Positions 55,092-64,000 of a DNA stretch of 64,000 bases are shown piece after piece. This DNA is from Brachycybe producta. Its lineage: Eukaryota; Arthropoda; Diplopoda; Playtdesmida; Andrognathidae. Where the stretch lies: assembly GCA_036925085.1 (NCBI GenBank), contig JAUPFP010000009.1, forward strand, positions 3,368,461 through 3,432,460. Direction: 5' to 3'. Position numbers and translations under genes: made by a program. Below the pieces are notes generated by a model. The model searched no databases and was not told the origin of the DNA. It saw only the letters and a program-made list of their open reading frames with translations. Numbering within the stretch: the first letter of the stretch is position 1; every line of letters starts with the position of its first letter.

Positions 55092-56541
55092 AACAATAAT
55101 TCACCAGTGTTTATTTCATGACTATGGAAATAAACACCAGCAACCATCAAATATCAACAATAGAAGAGCGGGAGGAATTTGAGGAATTGTTGTGTTAAGA
55201 AACAACTGAGGACAGTTGTCAAGAGGTGGGGGAGGGGATAAAAGGAACCCCCCAACGAATAAACAACCCCACAGCATCAACAACCCCTCTAAACACTCTC
55301 AAATAACTCCCAAAACTCTACAAAATTCATACAACTTTAATTTTTGAAACACTTTTAAACTTTTCAAAATGGCCGCCAATATTTACATATTGGCAACCAT
55401 TTCAAACATGCAATAAACTACACCGGAACCACGTGGCCTTCACAAACAACTGTCAACCACGTGGTACACCTGGAAAAACGCCGAAGGCCAGTCAAGGACG
55501 TTCAGAAGAAAAATCAAGAGCCATAAAAGGGTCAGCAAAAGGAAAACACCGTGCTCCCCTTTATTATGGACGGACGTCATTGACCATGATGTTGACAGTA
55601 GAGGGATAGAAAACTTCAAAGAGACAATTGCTCTGGGGGCCAGACCGATGCACTGGGACTTCAAAGAAAAAAAAACAAACAACAAAAACTGCTGGCCATA
55701 AACAAATAAAAAAAGGAAGAAAATCAGTTTTGAGGATTTTGTGAGAGCGGACACCTTCAATTAAAAAATAAAATTAAAGAACCTGTCACCCTCTCAATTA
55801 AGATCGAATTGTGGGACACCAACTCCTGTCCCACTCCCCCCTAAAAATAATAACAAACAGCAAGGTACATTAGTAACCTTGCTGACCTATTCTTTTCCAA
55901 AAAAAAAGGCATTAAGGAAAAGAAGGGGAGAAAGTTAATGGGCAACTTCACACCTCGGTGTGAAATAAAATAACGGCCCTTCTCCCTCGAGATTCCTTAG
56001 TCCTTTTGTTTATCTAAAAATAATAAACAGGACCGACTCTGATAAGAATTAGATCAACACCTCTCACATCTAATGTCGGTGGGACAACCCCCACCCCCAA
56101 TAAATAAAGTCGTGAAGAAACCAATTAGAGTAAGGTGTCTTATTCTAAAAGGGGCCGGCCCTTCTAACTTTTAAAATTAAATAAGAAAAGTGACCAAACT
56201 TGGTCAATTACCACTTGATTTGCTCTCTTCAAAGAAGCACTCGTTTTATTCATCCTGTCATCTCAATTATATTCACCTTCGATTCTTCAAATCTTCAAGT
56301 CCTTTTTGTGCCAAGTTCCAAACTCTAATTTCGGACTTCATCAGTTTTTGTTATTAATCAAAAGCTTGAGTGCCACCTTCAAGCCTTTGAACTCACGTGC
56401 AGTGCATCAGGCCTTCAGAACTCTTTGGACCTCTTGAAATAATAACAGAGTGATCGGGGACCGATTTCTGTTATTATTTGGAAGTAACCACCAGCAGCGG
56501 GACTTTTGAAAAAGTAAGAACTTTTAAACTCTTAAGAAAAT
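55092..56541 (+). other. Untranslated gap between gag and the second ORF
   Basis: About 1.45 kb with stops in all frames and AT-richer composition. A pol gene would be expected here in an autonomous element but none is found. Possible splice acceptors lie near 56480-56500 (TTATTTGGAAG, CACCAGCAG). Confidence 0.75.
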
Positions 56542-58719
56542 ATGCCAGGTAGAGGCTCATGGAGAGGAGGCAGAATGATGTCTGCCTCTTCTAGTGAAGA
56601 TGAGACGGAGAGTGGAACGGCGGGGACCGCTGAACCCCTCTCTCAATCTACCTGCCAGCTACGAAAGGCGGGCGCCGCCAGTGCGCCAATAACAAGAAGA
56701 GAGTCGCCAAACACAATAGATAGGCGCCGCACCTCCTCCGAACCGGAGAATTTTCACCGGCGTGGGGAGAAGCGCCTAAAAGCAAGCTTCAAGCGACCTG
56801 CCAATGTCGGGCGCGAAGGGAAGCCTGCTGCTCCAAGCAGCATCGTCCCCTTCGACGTCACGACATCAAAACACTACTGGGAGGAGCGGGAAGACCGCAT
56901 CGATATTAATACAATGGCATGGGGGGTTAACCAGGCGTTCCGCGATAGCATCGCGCCTGGTCAACCCATTCCGGGTGGAGCTGAAGCAAGAGGGAAGCGT
57001 GGGGGAGGTGGATCTGTGCCCTCCCCCCTCGAAGACCTCCACTTGGAGCTGCAGAGGGAGGCTGCTCTTCGTCGGGCAGCCAGAGATAAGAAGGAAGGGG
57101 AGGACAATCTGGCGTACCTCCGTGCGGTTTGCGCCCGCCTTGTCGAGCTGGGCTTACCGTGTACGGCGCAACTCCCGAAGGAGGAGCTCCTGCGAATCGA
57201 GGCCCGACTCCAAGAAACCGCCCGAGTTACGTCGTCAGCTACGTCATCATCTCCATCCTCCGACTCGCCAGCAACCCTGACAACTGGCCTCTCCACATCT
57301 CCTTCTCCACCCATAACGCCACCAGAGCCTTTCCAACACTGCTCACCGGTGCCGTCAATCACTCCGCCGCCTCCTCCTCATACACCATTATCGTCACCAC
57401 CAACCTCCCGATGTGCCACGCCTCCACGCAGCGAGGCCGCCACACCAACTCCGACTCCAAAGCTACCTTCCATAGTGGTGGTTCCCCAACCTGTTCGTGT
57501 TCAGGTTCCCACTGGGGCTCGCCCCAAGGAGCCTCAACAGTCCTACAGGGGCCACCACTCTTCTCGAGACTCTCTTCAACGGCCACAACCACGTCGCTCT
57601 TCGCCACGTGGTTCTCATCTTTCGCCCCAACGCCGACCCGACGGAAGAAGTCAGCAGGAACAACGTGGTTCCTCTGGACGCGGCCCTCCGCCGCGTAATA
57701 ACTTCGACCCAAGGGTCAGGCAAGACCTACAGGATCACCGAGTCCAACTGGACCGCGACCATCGCTATGAAACTCGGGGCCCTCCTACTTGGGTCCCGCG
57801 TCGCTCTCCTCCTCCGCCACCTCCGGGCCGCCCTTCTGGACAACCTACGCCTACACCTTTGATGCCGCCACCTTCCGCAGAGCGTGCCGCGTTCTTGAAA
57901 AAACAGAAGGCCATCACAAACCTTCTGCAAGACGTCATGCGACGGGGAGGTGACCCCATGGAAGCACTGGGCCGTGCACCAGGAAGTGCCAAGCCACTGG
58001 AGGCGCTGAGCAGGAAGTCGGCATCGAAGCGACTACGTCAGCGGGCCCGCGATATGGCCCGGTCCGCCTTGCGCCATGCCAGGCCTATCACGGGCGCATC
58101 AGTTTCTTTGGAATCTGCGGCTCCAACACCAGCCCGACCAGCCGCACCGCCCACTGTACCCCATGCCGGGGCTACTCTGGGGCGGTTACCGCTGGATCAT
58201 CCGTTCCGTGCAGCCACCTCCGGCGAGAGGTTGCTCAACAATCGGTGGGTCACTTGGCAGCGCGAAGTGCGCTCTGCCAACACCCTTTACGTAGGACACT
58301 TCTCTTTGGAGGAAGGGTTTCCCCGTCTGGACCTCCCTCCCCGGGAGCGATATGTCGTGGGACTCTCCCGCCTAACAAGTGTCCTCATCACCATCGTCTT
58401 CCCAAGAAGACGGATTGTTGAAACCACCAGTTTCGCCGGAGATGCCATCGATGAAGCCACGGAAGCCCTTTTGGGAGCTTTCGTCAACTCCGTCTTTAGA
58501 CTGCCAGCTGGACAGACGTTCCGTACCAGTCGTCACTACATTCCGGAACCGGATCCTCGCTACCGAATCGCCGTCTTATGGGACGCCGCTTGGGCTACAC
58601 TGTACAACAAGCGGTCCTCCCGTAAGATTATCGGGGACCGGGACATCTTCAATATCTTCCACCGGGATCTACCTGACGACCAGGGACAATGGCTGTCTGC
58701 CGCATCCAGCTACCGATGA
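56542..58719 (+). CDS. Unrecognised 725-residue ORF2 of the retrotransposon
   Basis: I do not recognise this protein. ATG in context AATATGCC, open for 2.2 kb in GC-rich DNA and ending at TGA 58717-58719. Residues 1-155 are basic and Gly/Arg/Ser-rich. About 158-232 looks helical and charged (LELQREAALRRAARDKKEGE, KEELLRIEARLQET). About 233-445 is a Pro/Ser/Arg-rich, probably disordered linker. About 446-515 is basic and helical (FLKKQKAITNLLQDVMRRGG). About 560-725 looks like a folded domain (WVTWQREVRSANTLYVGHF, RYVVGLSRLTSVLITIVFPR, AIDEATEALLGAF, YRIAVLWDAAWATLYN). I see no catalytic motif of reverse transcriptase, integrase, RNase H or aspartic protease, no signal peptide and no membrane segment, so it is not an envelope. 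RNA/DNA binding or particle assembly are possible from its charge, but that is inference. Confidence 0.85.
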   Translation: MPGRGSWRGGRMMSASSSEDETESGTAGTAEPLSQSTCQLRKAGAASAPITRRESPNTIDRRRTSSEPENFHRRGEKRLKASFKRPANVGREGKPAAPSSIVPFDVTTSKHYWEEREDRIDINTMAWGVNQAFRDSIAPGQPIPGGAEARGKRGGGGSVPSPLEDLHLELQREAALRRAARDKKEGEDNLAYLRAVCARLVELGLPCTAQLPKEELLRIEARLQETARVTSSATSSSPSSDSPATLTTGLSTSPSPPITPPEPFQHCSPVPSITPPPPPHTPLSSPPTSRCATPPRSEAATPTPTPKLPSIVVVPQPVRVQVPTGARPKEPQQSYRGHHSSRDSLQRPQPRRSSPRGSHLSPQRRPDGRSQQEQRGSSGRGPPPRNNFDPRVRQDLQDHRVQLDRDHRYETRGPPTWVPRRSPPPPPPGRPSGQPTPTPLMPPPSAERAAFLKKQKAITNLLQDVMRRGGDPMEALGRAPGSAKPLEALSRKSASKRLRQRARDMARSALRHARPITGASVSLESAAPTPARPAAPPTVPHAGATLGRLPLDHPFRAATSGERLLNNRWVTWQREVRSANTLYVGHFSLEEGFPRLDLPPRERYVVGLSRLTSVLITIVFPRRRIVETTSFAGDAIDEATEALLGAFVNSVFRLPAGQTFRTSRHYIPEPDPRYRIAVLWDAAWATLYNKRSSRKIIGDRDIFNIFHRDLPDDQGQWLSAASSYR

Positions 58720-58802
58720 GGCCAGGTCCGGCGGGATTACCCCCCCGTACGGTTCATGGACCCAGGATCCTCCCCACCCTCCGCAGCAGGGATAGCTGCG
58801 CG

Positions 58803-58998
58803 CCACATGTACTCATGTGGTTGCCACCCATCCGGGTGGCATTATCGAAAAATTTATAAAAAATAAAATACGTTGCAACTGTTCTTTTCTTTTTAGATTT
58901 CAATAGCGGCTCGCCACTCAGCGAGCATTAATTATCTTTGTTTTATGTTTTCAGCCTTTTCCAATTTTTAAGGGCGCTGACACTTCGGTGCCAGTGCC
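58803..58998 (+). promoter_or_regulatory. Four consecutive stem-loops before the 3' LTR
   Basis: CCACATG-TACT-CATGTGG (58803-58820), GCCACCC-ATCC-GGGTGGC (58823-58840), GCTCGC-CACTCA-GCGAGC (58909-58926), and an 11-bp stem with one A/C mismatch closed by a TTCG loop (58973-58998). They lie in the 3' untranslated part of the transcript. Confidence 0.8.
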
Positions 58999-59121
58999 TT
59001 TCCATAACCACCTCTGTACACGGTAAGTCCTCAGCCACCCATGTCTCCCCGCTGCGTAACTTGAAAACCTTCCACCCTTGGCTGGAGTACGAGGACGTAC
59101 TCCAAGCAAAGTTGGAGGGTA

Positions 59122-59810
59122 TGTAACACCCTGTAAATCGTGATCCCGCCAAAACCATAGCCTGGGGGGTAAACAACTCTCAACCGTCCCTCCCTCCTCT
59201 CTGACTCACCTTTCTGACTCATGCCCAAGTGGCGGATTGATACATAAAGGACCATGGTCACTTGGACCTGGTTACACCTCGCAGGTGTACACAGGTCCAA
59301 GGTATAAAAGGACCATGTTCCTCTTTGTTCCTCAGTTCTTTCCTTTGCCTGTTTTTGCGATACATTCCAAATCAATGGGCCTGAGGATTTCCAGTTAGTA
59401 TTTTACTATTCACCCTTGTATCTGTACTTCTTACAAGGAATGAATAAAAGTGTTGTAACAAGAAGTAGCGTTGTCTCTATGTCTTTATGTAAATAACTTC
59501 TCTTCAGAGGCCGGAGGTTTCATAGGGCAGGAGCTATACGATTCTCAGCAGCTACAACATCTTCTCTAGTCGGAATACCGATGGAGAAGATGTATATCAG
59601 CATCAACCGGAAGAGAGAGAGATGGCCGCCACTCTCCTGCATCGATTTCACCCCCATGCAGAAGAGTGACTACAATCTATCTCCATCCAGCTCTCTCTAC
59701 AGCTCGGATCTTCTCTGTGCAGGTGTCATACTGCTCAGAGAAGAAACGAAAAGTAGAAAATGTCATCTAAAGGTTGGTAATAAAATATTGGTTGATGTCA
59801 AAAGCTCACA
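59122..59810 (+). repeat. 3' LTR
   Basis: Same length and sequence as the 5' LTR except for about one base. A short purine run (GGAGGG, 59114-59119) just before it could be the polypurine tract but is weaker than usual. Confidence 0.96.
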
Positions 59811-59875
59811 ACATGTAGTTATCTTTAACATATCTTGCAATGCTACACTGTACCTTTTGTATTTCATGTTTTAGA
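59811..59875 (-). pseudogene. LINE G6, second part after the LTR element
   Basis: ACATGTAGTTATCTTTAACA and ATCTTGCAATGCTA continue the LINE fragment interrupted at 50235. Confidence 0.7.
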
Positions 59876-59879
59876 TTAA

Positions 59880-62800
59880 GGTGGCTGAATAGATATTTAT
59901 TTTGTTTTTGTCTTCCCAGACAGATCTTCCCCCCCATCTGCCCGTTTGCTGAAAATATTGTTTTTCAAGCAAACGTTTTTCAGAAGAAACATTAGAATAA
60001 AATTCAAAGTGTTTTAGAAACTAGAATAGTTGGTGATAATGCTAAAAGTTTTTTTTAATGATGATGTCTTTCAAAATAAACGTTTTAAGACAGTTTGAAA
60101 AAGCGAAAATAGTTTTTTTTCTTCGATGAAATGTCAATGGAAAAAAAAATTCAAAAAACCTAAAAACAGGATCATTTTCAAACTGAACTATAAAATGTTT
60201 ATTCTTTAACACATTGTCCTGAAAAAAAATTCTTTTAGCATATTCTTCTACCCTTCTAGTTTTAAAAACAATTTATATTTTTTTTCGTAATGTTGTTTCT
60301 AGAAAAAGTTTTCTTGACGTTTTTGTATCCAAATTTTCCAACAACAACAAAAAAACGTCTATGGAGCTTGGCATTAACCAGTGCAACAGCGCCATCTGGA
60401 GGGGGAAAGGAACAAAAACAAAATAAATATCAAAGCAAAATTTAATAATATTTAAAAAAAAAAATAACCACGGTCAAAAATATATTCAGAAGGCCAACCC
60501 AAGACCTTCAGAAACAGAAAACACAATTACATAAAATATATGGACCAATGTTTCGAAGTTATGTATTCAGCCACCCTTAACTCGAAAAGGTTTCCAAATT
60601 GGTGAACAATTACGATTCGATTCATAAGAATGTATTCTTTGGCGACTTTTTTGTTTTTGGCCAATAGTCCCAATGTGATACTCAGTGAGAGTCAAAAGCA
60701 GGCCCTTAAGATATATTTGTCTGTTAATTGCATGTTAGAAAACCAATGTGATTAACATATTTAGAGCTCAGCTTAAAGAGATAACACACAACAGAAGAAG
60801 AAGAAAAAAAAATTTGATAATAAAAATAATGATGGCTTTTTTGTGCTCCAGTTTATGTTCTGAATTTCAATGCAATGTTTTGACAAGTGAAATCTTGATG
60901 TTCATTAACTTTATATATATTTAGAAATCTATCTATCTATCTATCCGGCATTTTTCTTTTGACAATTTCGAAAAGCCAGATTTGAAACCAACAACAAAAA
61001 AAATATCACATTTATATATTAGATTTATCTATCTCTCTTATTCTATTCATTTCCATTACTTGATATTAATATTATGTGGACATGTGTTCCAGAGAAAGTG
61101 AAAGTGAATTTGAACAACAAAAAAAAAAGTAATACTAATAAGAGAATGTGGGCTGAAATGCTTAGAGAGAAAGAGAAGAAGGAGGGTTTGAAGCTTGTCC
61201 AGAGTCTTATCTTGAGACTTGAGCCACTTCTTTTTTTTTTAAGCCAATTATTGGATAGTATTTTTAAAAGTATTTTAGCGAGAAAGAACCAAAAAAAAAA
61301 ATGGCAAAAGTTTGTTAGTAACTAGAATAGCAGGTGAACGTGCTTAAGGTATTTTCATGATGATGATGATGATATTTTTGAAAATAAACTTTTTTATGAA
61401 AAATTTCAGGTGGTGCAATTAGATATTTATGTTGGTTATTTTGTGTACTCCTGGATAGAGCCAGCATAAGGCAGCTAGGTTGGTTTGTGGCAGGCACAAA
61501 TTTACAATTAGTGTCACTGATATATGCTGTGGCAGTGCTGCAATGACATAGTTTAGCACATTGCAGAGCAGAGATAAGTTTGAAATTGTTTGGGGAAAAA
61601 AAAAAATTACATGTGGTGATTGTTCTAACTTCTAAACCACAGTCTAGTGATGTTCATAAAGCACAACTATACATAGGCAGGGCTGACCACTCTAGAAAAA
61701 TTAGGTGGATTTTTTGCTAGGACCAAGGAAAAGCAGTGAATTGGGAACATTTTTATGTGGGATTGACAATTCTTTGTTAATTTTGTTTTTAATATATGTG
61801 CATGTGTGGGGTTGCTGCTTTGACAGTGCATTATGCTGCAACTTGGACTTTTATGTCCCTCTGCCACAGGCCCATTGGGCTTCTGGTAGAGTACTATTTG
61901 TAATTGAAAGTGGCTACTTGCTCTAAGCTCCATAGACATTTTTTGTAAAACTCGGACGCAAAAAAGTGCTAGCGAAACGTGCTTTAGAAACAATGTTATG
62001 AAAAAATTCAACTTTGTTTTCAAATCTAAAAAGATTTTCATTGCAATATTTAACAAAAATTAAACATTTTGTATAGTTCAGTTTGAAAATGGCTCATTTT
62101 TTGAAGGGTTTTTTCATTGACATTTCATAAAAAACTATTTTCGTCCTTTTTAAAATTGACATACAAAGATTATTTTGAAAGATATCATTGTGAAACCATT
62201 TTTAGCATTATGACCAGTTGTTATTCTAGTTTTTAAAACACTGTAGTTTTTCGTAATGTTTCTCCTAAAAAATGTTCGCTTTGAAAAATATAAATTTTCT
62301 CAAGACTACATAATAACCATTGCAGGCAATTGGAGAGACGAAAACAAAATAAATAGCCATTCGGCCACCTTAAACCAGGGTGGCTGATTTTTTTTGATTT
62401 TTTTTAAATCAAATAAATCGATTTTTTTTTATTTAAATCAGATTTTTTTTTATTTTTTCATTTATATGAAATATTACATTTTTTTATGATGATGTTTGCA
62501 AAAATGTTAATGTTAATGGCAATTGTTAATTGTTAAGTTATTAGTAAAATAATTGCAAAATAATAAAAAAAAATATTAAGAAACATTTAAATTTGAAAAT
62601 AATAAGTTTCAAGCACTTTTAATTTAACATTCTAAACGTAAAGACAAGCTTTGCAGCCTTTTCAGTTCCCAAAGCAAATCAGTGCCTCAAGAGGTAAACT
62701 GGGTTAAGCCACTTTTTTTTTTTAAAAAAAAAAACACGATTTTACATAAAATTCGTGTTTTTTAAACAGCTTGTCAAGTTCTACCATCAGTAAACAGTGT

Positions 62801-64000
62801 TAAGTCCACGGTTTTACACATCGTGCGCTAGATGGTGGTATACCATGTTAAGTCCTATTCCTTCAGTGAAGAGAAAAACTTTCAAATGACTGACTCCACT
62901 GTAAAATTTATGTTTGGTGACTTAAAACAGTTTACCTCTGAGGTTATTAAATAGATTACTATTTATATCTACAGTATTTGTCCCTGATTTCCACCAGTTA
63001 ATTGGGGGACACTTCCTCAAGCATATCTTCCGAAAAAAAATAATGTTTTAATGAAAGGACTACCACCGGACTGTATTTTATAAACATAGAGAAAAATGCT
63101 GGGAACTGTTTTATTTCTATTGTATAATTTTAATGTTTAAATAAATGTGAATTTTTTAAAAAAAAATCATTTGATTTAAATCACTGCCTTTAGAAAACAA
63201 CTTTTAGTACAGAATTTTTGAAAAACTTGATTTTCAATCAAGAAATTAAAATTGTAAGAAAAAAAACATTTTTTTGAAGATGTTAAAAACACGCTTAAAG
63301 AGATTAATTTGCCCTTCTAGTTTTTAAAACACTTCCAGTTTCTTTTTTTTTCTTTGTCAGTTTTGCTTGTGAGCCTCATAACCCATCTTAAGTGGCAGTG
63401 TTTGACATGTTTTTTTTATGTTGGAGAACCCTGCGCAGAGAGGCTTCGAGTGCTACATTTTCTTCTTGGATTTGTGATGTCATTTTCTAATGTAAATTTT
63501 ATTTCTCAAGTGAGATTTTATCTGATTTTTATTGAGTTTTTTTCCCGCCACTTTAATTATTAGCGATTTAATTGTAAATTATTTTGGTTGTTGCACTATT
63601 TTCTTTTTAAATACTAATTAGTAGCTCTTTAAATTATTTTTTAAAAAATGAGCAATTTATTTTAATTATAACTTTATAAGCAACTAATTAAAATTAATTG
63701 TTTTGTAATTATGAAAATTTGTAAGTTTGTATGTAATGGATATGTCGCATTCCTTTAGTGTGAATGTAATTTGGGGTTTTTTAGATTTTAATGTGTTTGG
63801 GTTTAAAAAAAACCAACTGAAATTTTCTAACTTTAAATAAAAGTTTATTTTGAAAGATTATCATAAAAATACTTTTGGCTCATTAAGGTGGTTTTAAAGT
63901 TTAAAATGGAACTTGGTTATTTCGTCTTTCAGTTGTAAAATGAAGAGATACTAGAAGGGTTTTGGAAACTAGAATGAGTGGGTTTTGGAAACTAGAATGA
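59880..64000. repeat. AT-rich DNA with dispersed repeat L
   Basis: No gene. The motif GTTTTGGAAACTAGAA or its inverse (CCTTCTAGTTTYYAAAACAC) occurs near 60010, 60248, 61318, 62223, 63313, 63955 and 63980, and elsewhere at about 26273, 32110, 37659 and 48370. It is accompanied by TTATTTTGAAAGATATCA and AATGGCTCATTTT blocks. A (CTAT)n run lies at 60925-60944. A CTCF-like motif on the minus strand is at 60388-60402. Confidence 0.6.
61811..61910 (+). repeat. SINE-like repeat F, copy 4
   Basis: TTGACAGTGCATTATGCTGC, TTGGACTTTTATGTCCCTCT, GCCACAGGCCCA and TAGAGTACTATTTGTAATTG. The only plus-strand copy, with the TTGTAATTG tail at the right. Confidence 0.7.

Larger units (their letters stand above)
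50236..59810 (+). mobile_element. Full-length LTR retrotransposon, gag-only plus unknown ORF
   Basis: 9,575-bp element with two 689-bp LTRs, 4-bp target duplication ACAT (50232-50235 and 59811-59814), a candidate primer-binding site, a 2.4-kb leader with tandem repeats, an intact gag and an intact second ORF. No protease, reverse transcriptase, RNase H or integrase motif is visible, and the two long untranslated gaps leave no room for one. It is a non-autonomous element, similar in plan to plant TR-GAG elements. The GC content of its coding parts is far above the surrounding DNA. Confidence 0.93.

Noticed and set aside
57690-57740. Walker A-like GSGKT in an alternative frame of ORF2
   Set aside because: The spacing to the first glycine of GxxxxGKT is wrong and no ATPase context follows.

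Overview
This is a gene-poor, AT-rich piece of animal nuclear DNA built almost entirely from transposable elements. It contains non-LTR retrotransposon fragments with a recognisable reverse-transcriptase C-terminus, non-autonomous Helitrons, a mariner/IS630-type relic, many foldback MITEs, solo LTRs, one nearly intact LTR retrotransposon, several minisatellites, and long homopolymer and (TA)n runs. I found no ribosomal or transfer RNA gene and no convincing host gene. The element mix fits a metazoan, most likely an invertebrate, but I cannot name the species.

Layout: 1-2.5 kb holds a MITE end and copies of an AAGCCTGGAACACAC-ended element. 3.7-5.05 kb is a foldback transposon whose interior has become about 49 copies of a 20-bp satellite. 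5.3-10 kb is a series of MITEs, Helitrons and foldbacks. 10.8-11.9 kb is a 126-bp satellite and 12.2-14 kb a 16-bp minisatellite. 14.5-17.2 kb has nested MITE/Helitron copies. 18-24.6 kb has LINE fragments broken by later insertions. 26.5-31.4 kb is a dense cluster of palindromic MITEs with 9-10 bp target duplications. 32.2-33 kb is a giant palindrome. 34.2-37.3 kb holds two more tandem arrays. 38.1-40.2 kb has a nested Helitron/MITE stack and a candidate solo LTR. 42.5-43.2 kb is a solo LTR, 45.4-46.1 kb a 31-bp array and 46.3-49.8 kb Helitrons, a mariner relic and a second palindrome. 50.2-59.8 kb is the LTR retrotransposon. 59.9-64 kb is AT-rich DNA with a dispersed AAACTAGAA-motif repeat.

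The centrepiece is the 9.6-kb LTR element at 50236-59810. Its 689-bp LTRs differ by about one base, it has an ACAT target duplication, and a paralogue at about 18.72 kb shows the empty site. It carries an intact gag with a CCHC knuckle and a second intact 725-aa ORF that I do not recognise, but no visible protease, reverse transcriptase, RNase H or integrase. It therefore looks like a very young non-autonomous element that depends on enzymes made elsewhere and carries an unknown protein.

A second theme is regulatory-looking content in the repeats. The perfect CRE palindrome TGACGTCA occurs at about 18 places, mostly inside MITEs. A 31-bp array repeats the POU octamer ATGCAAAT. Several CTCF-like motifs are present.
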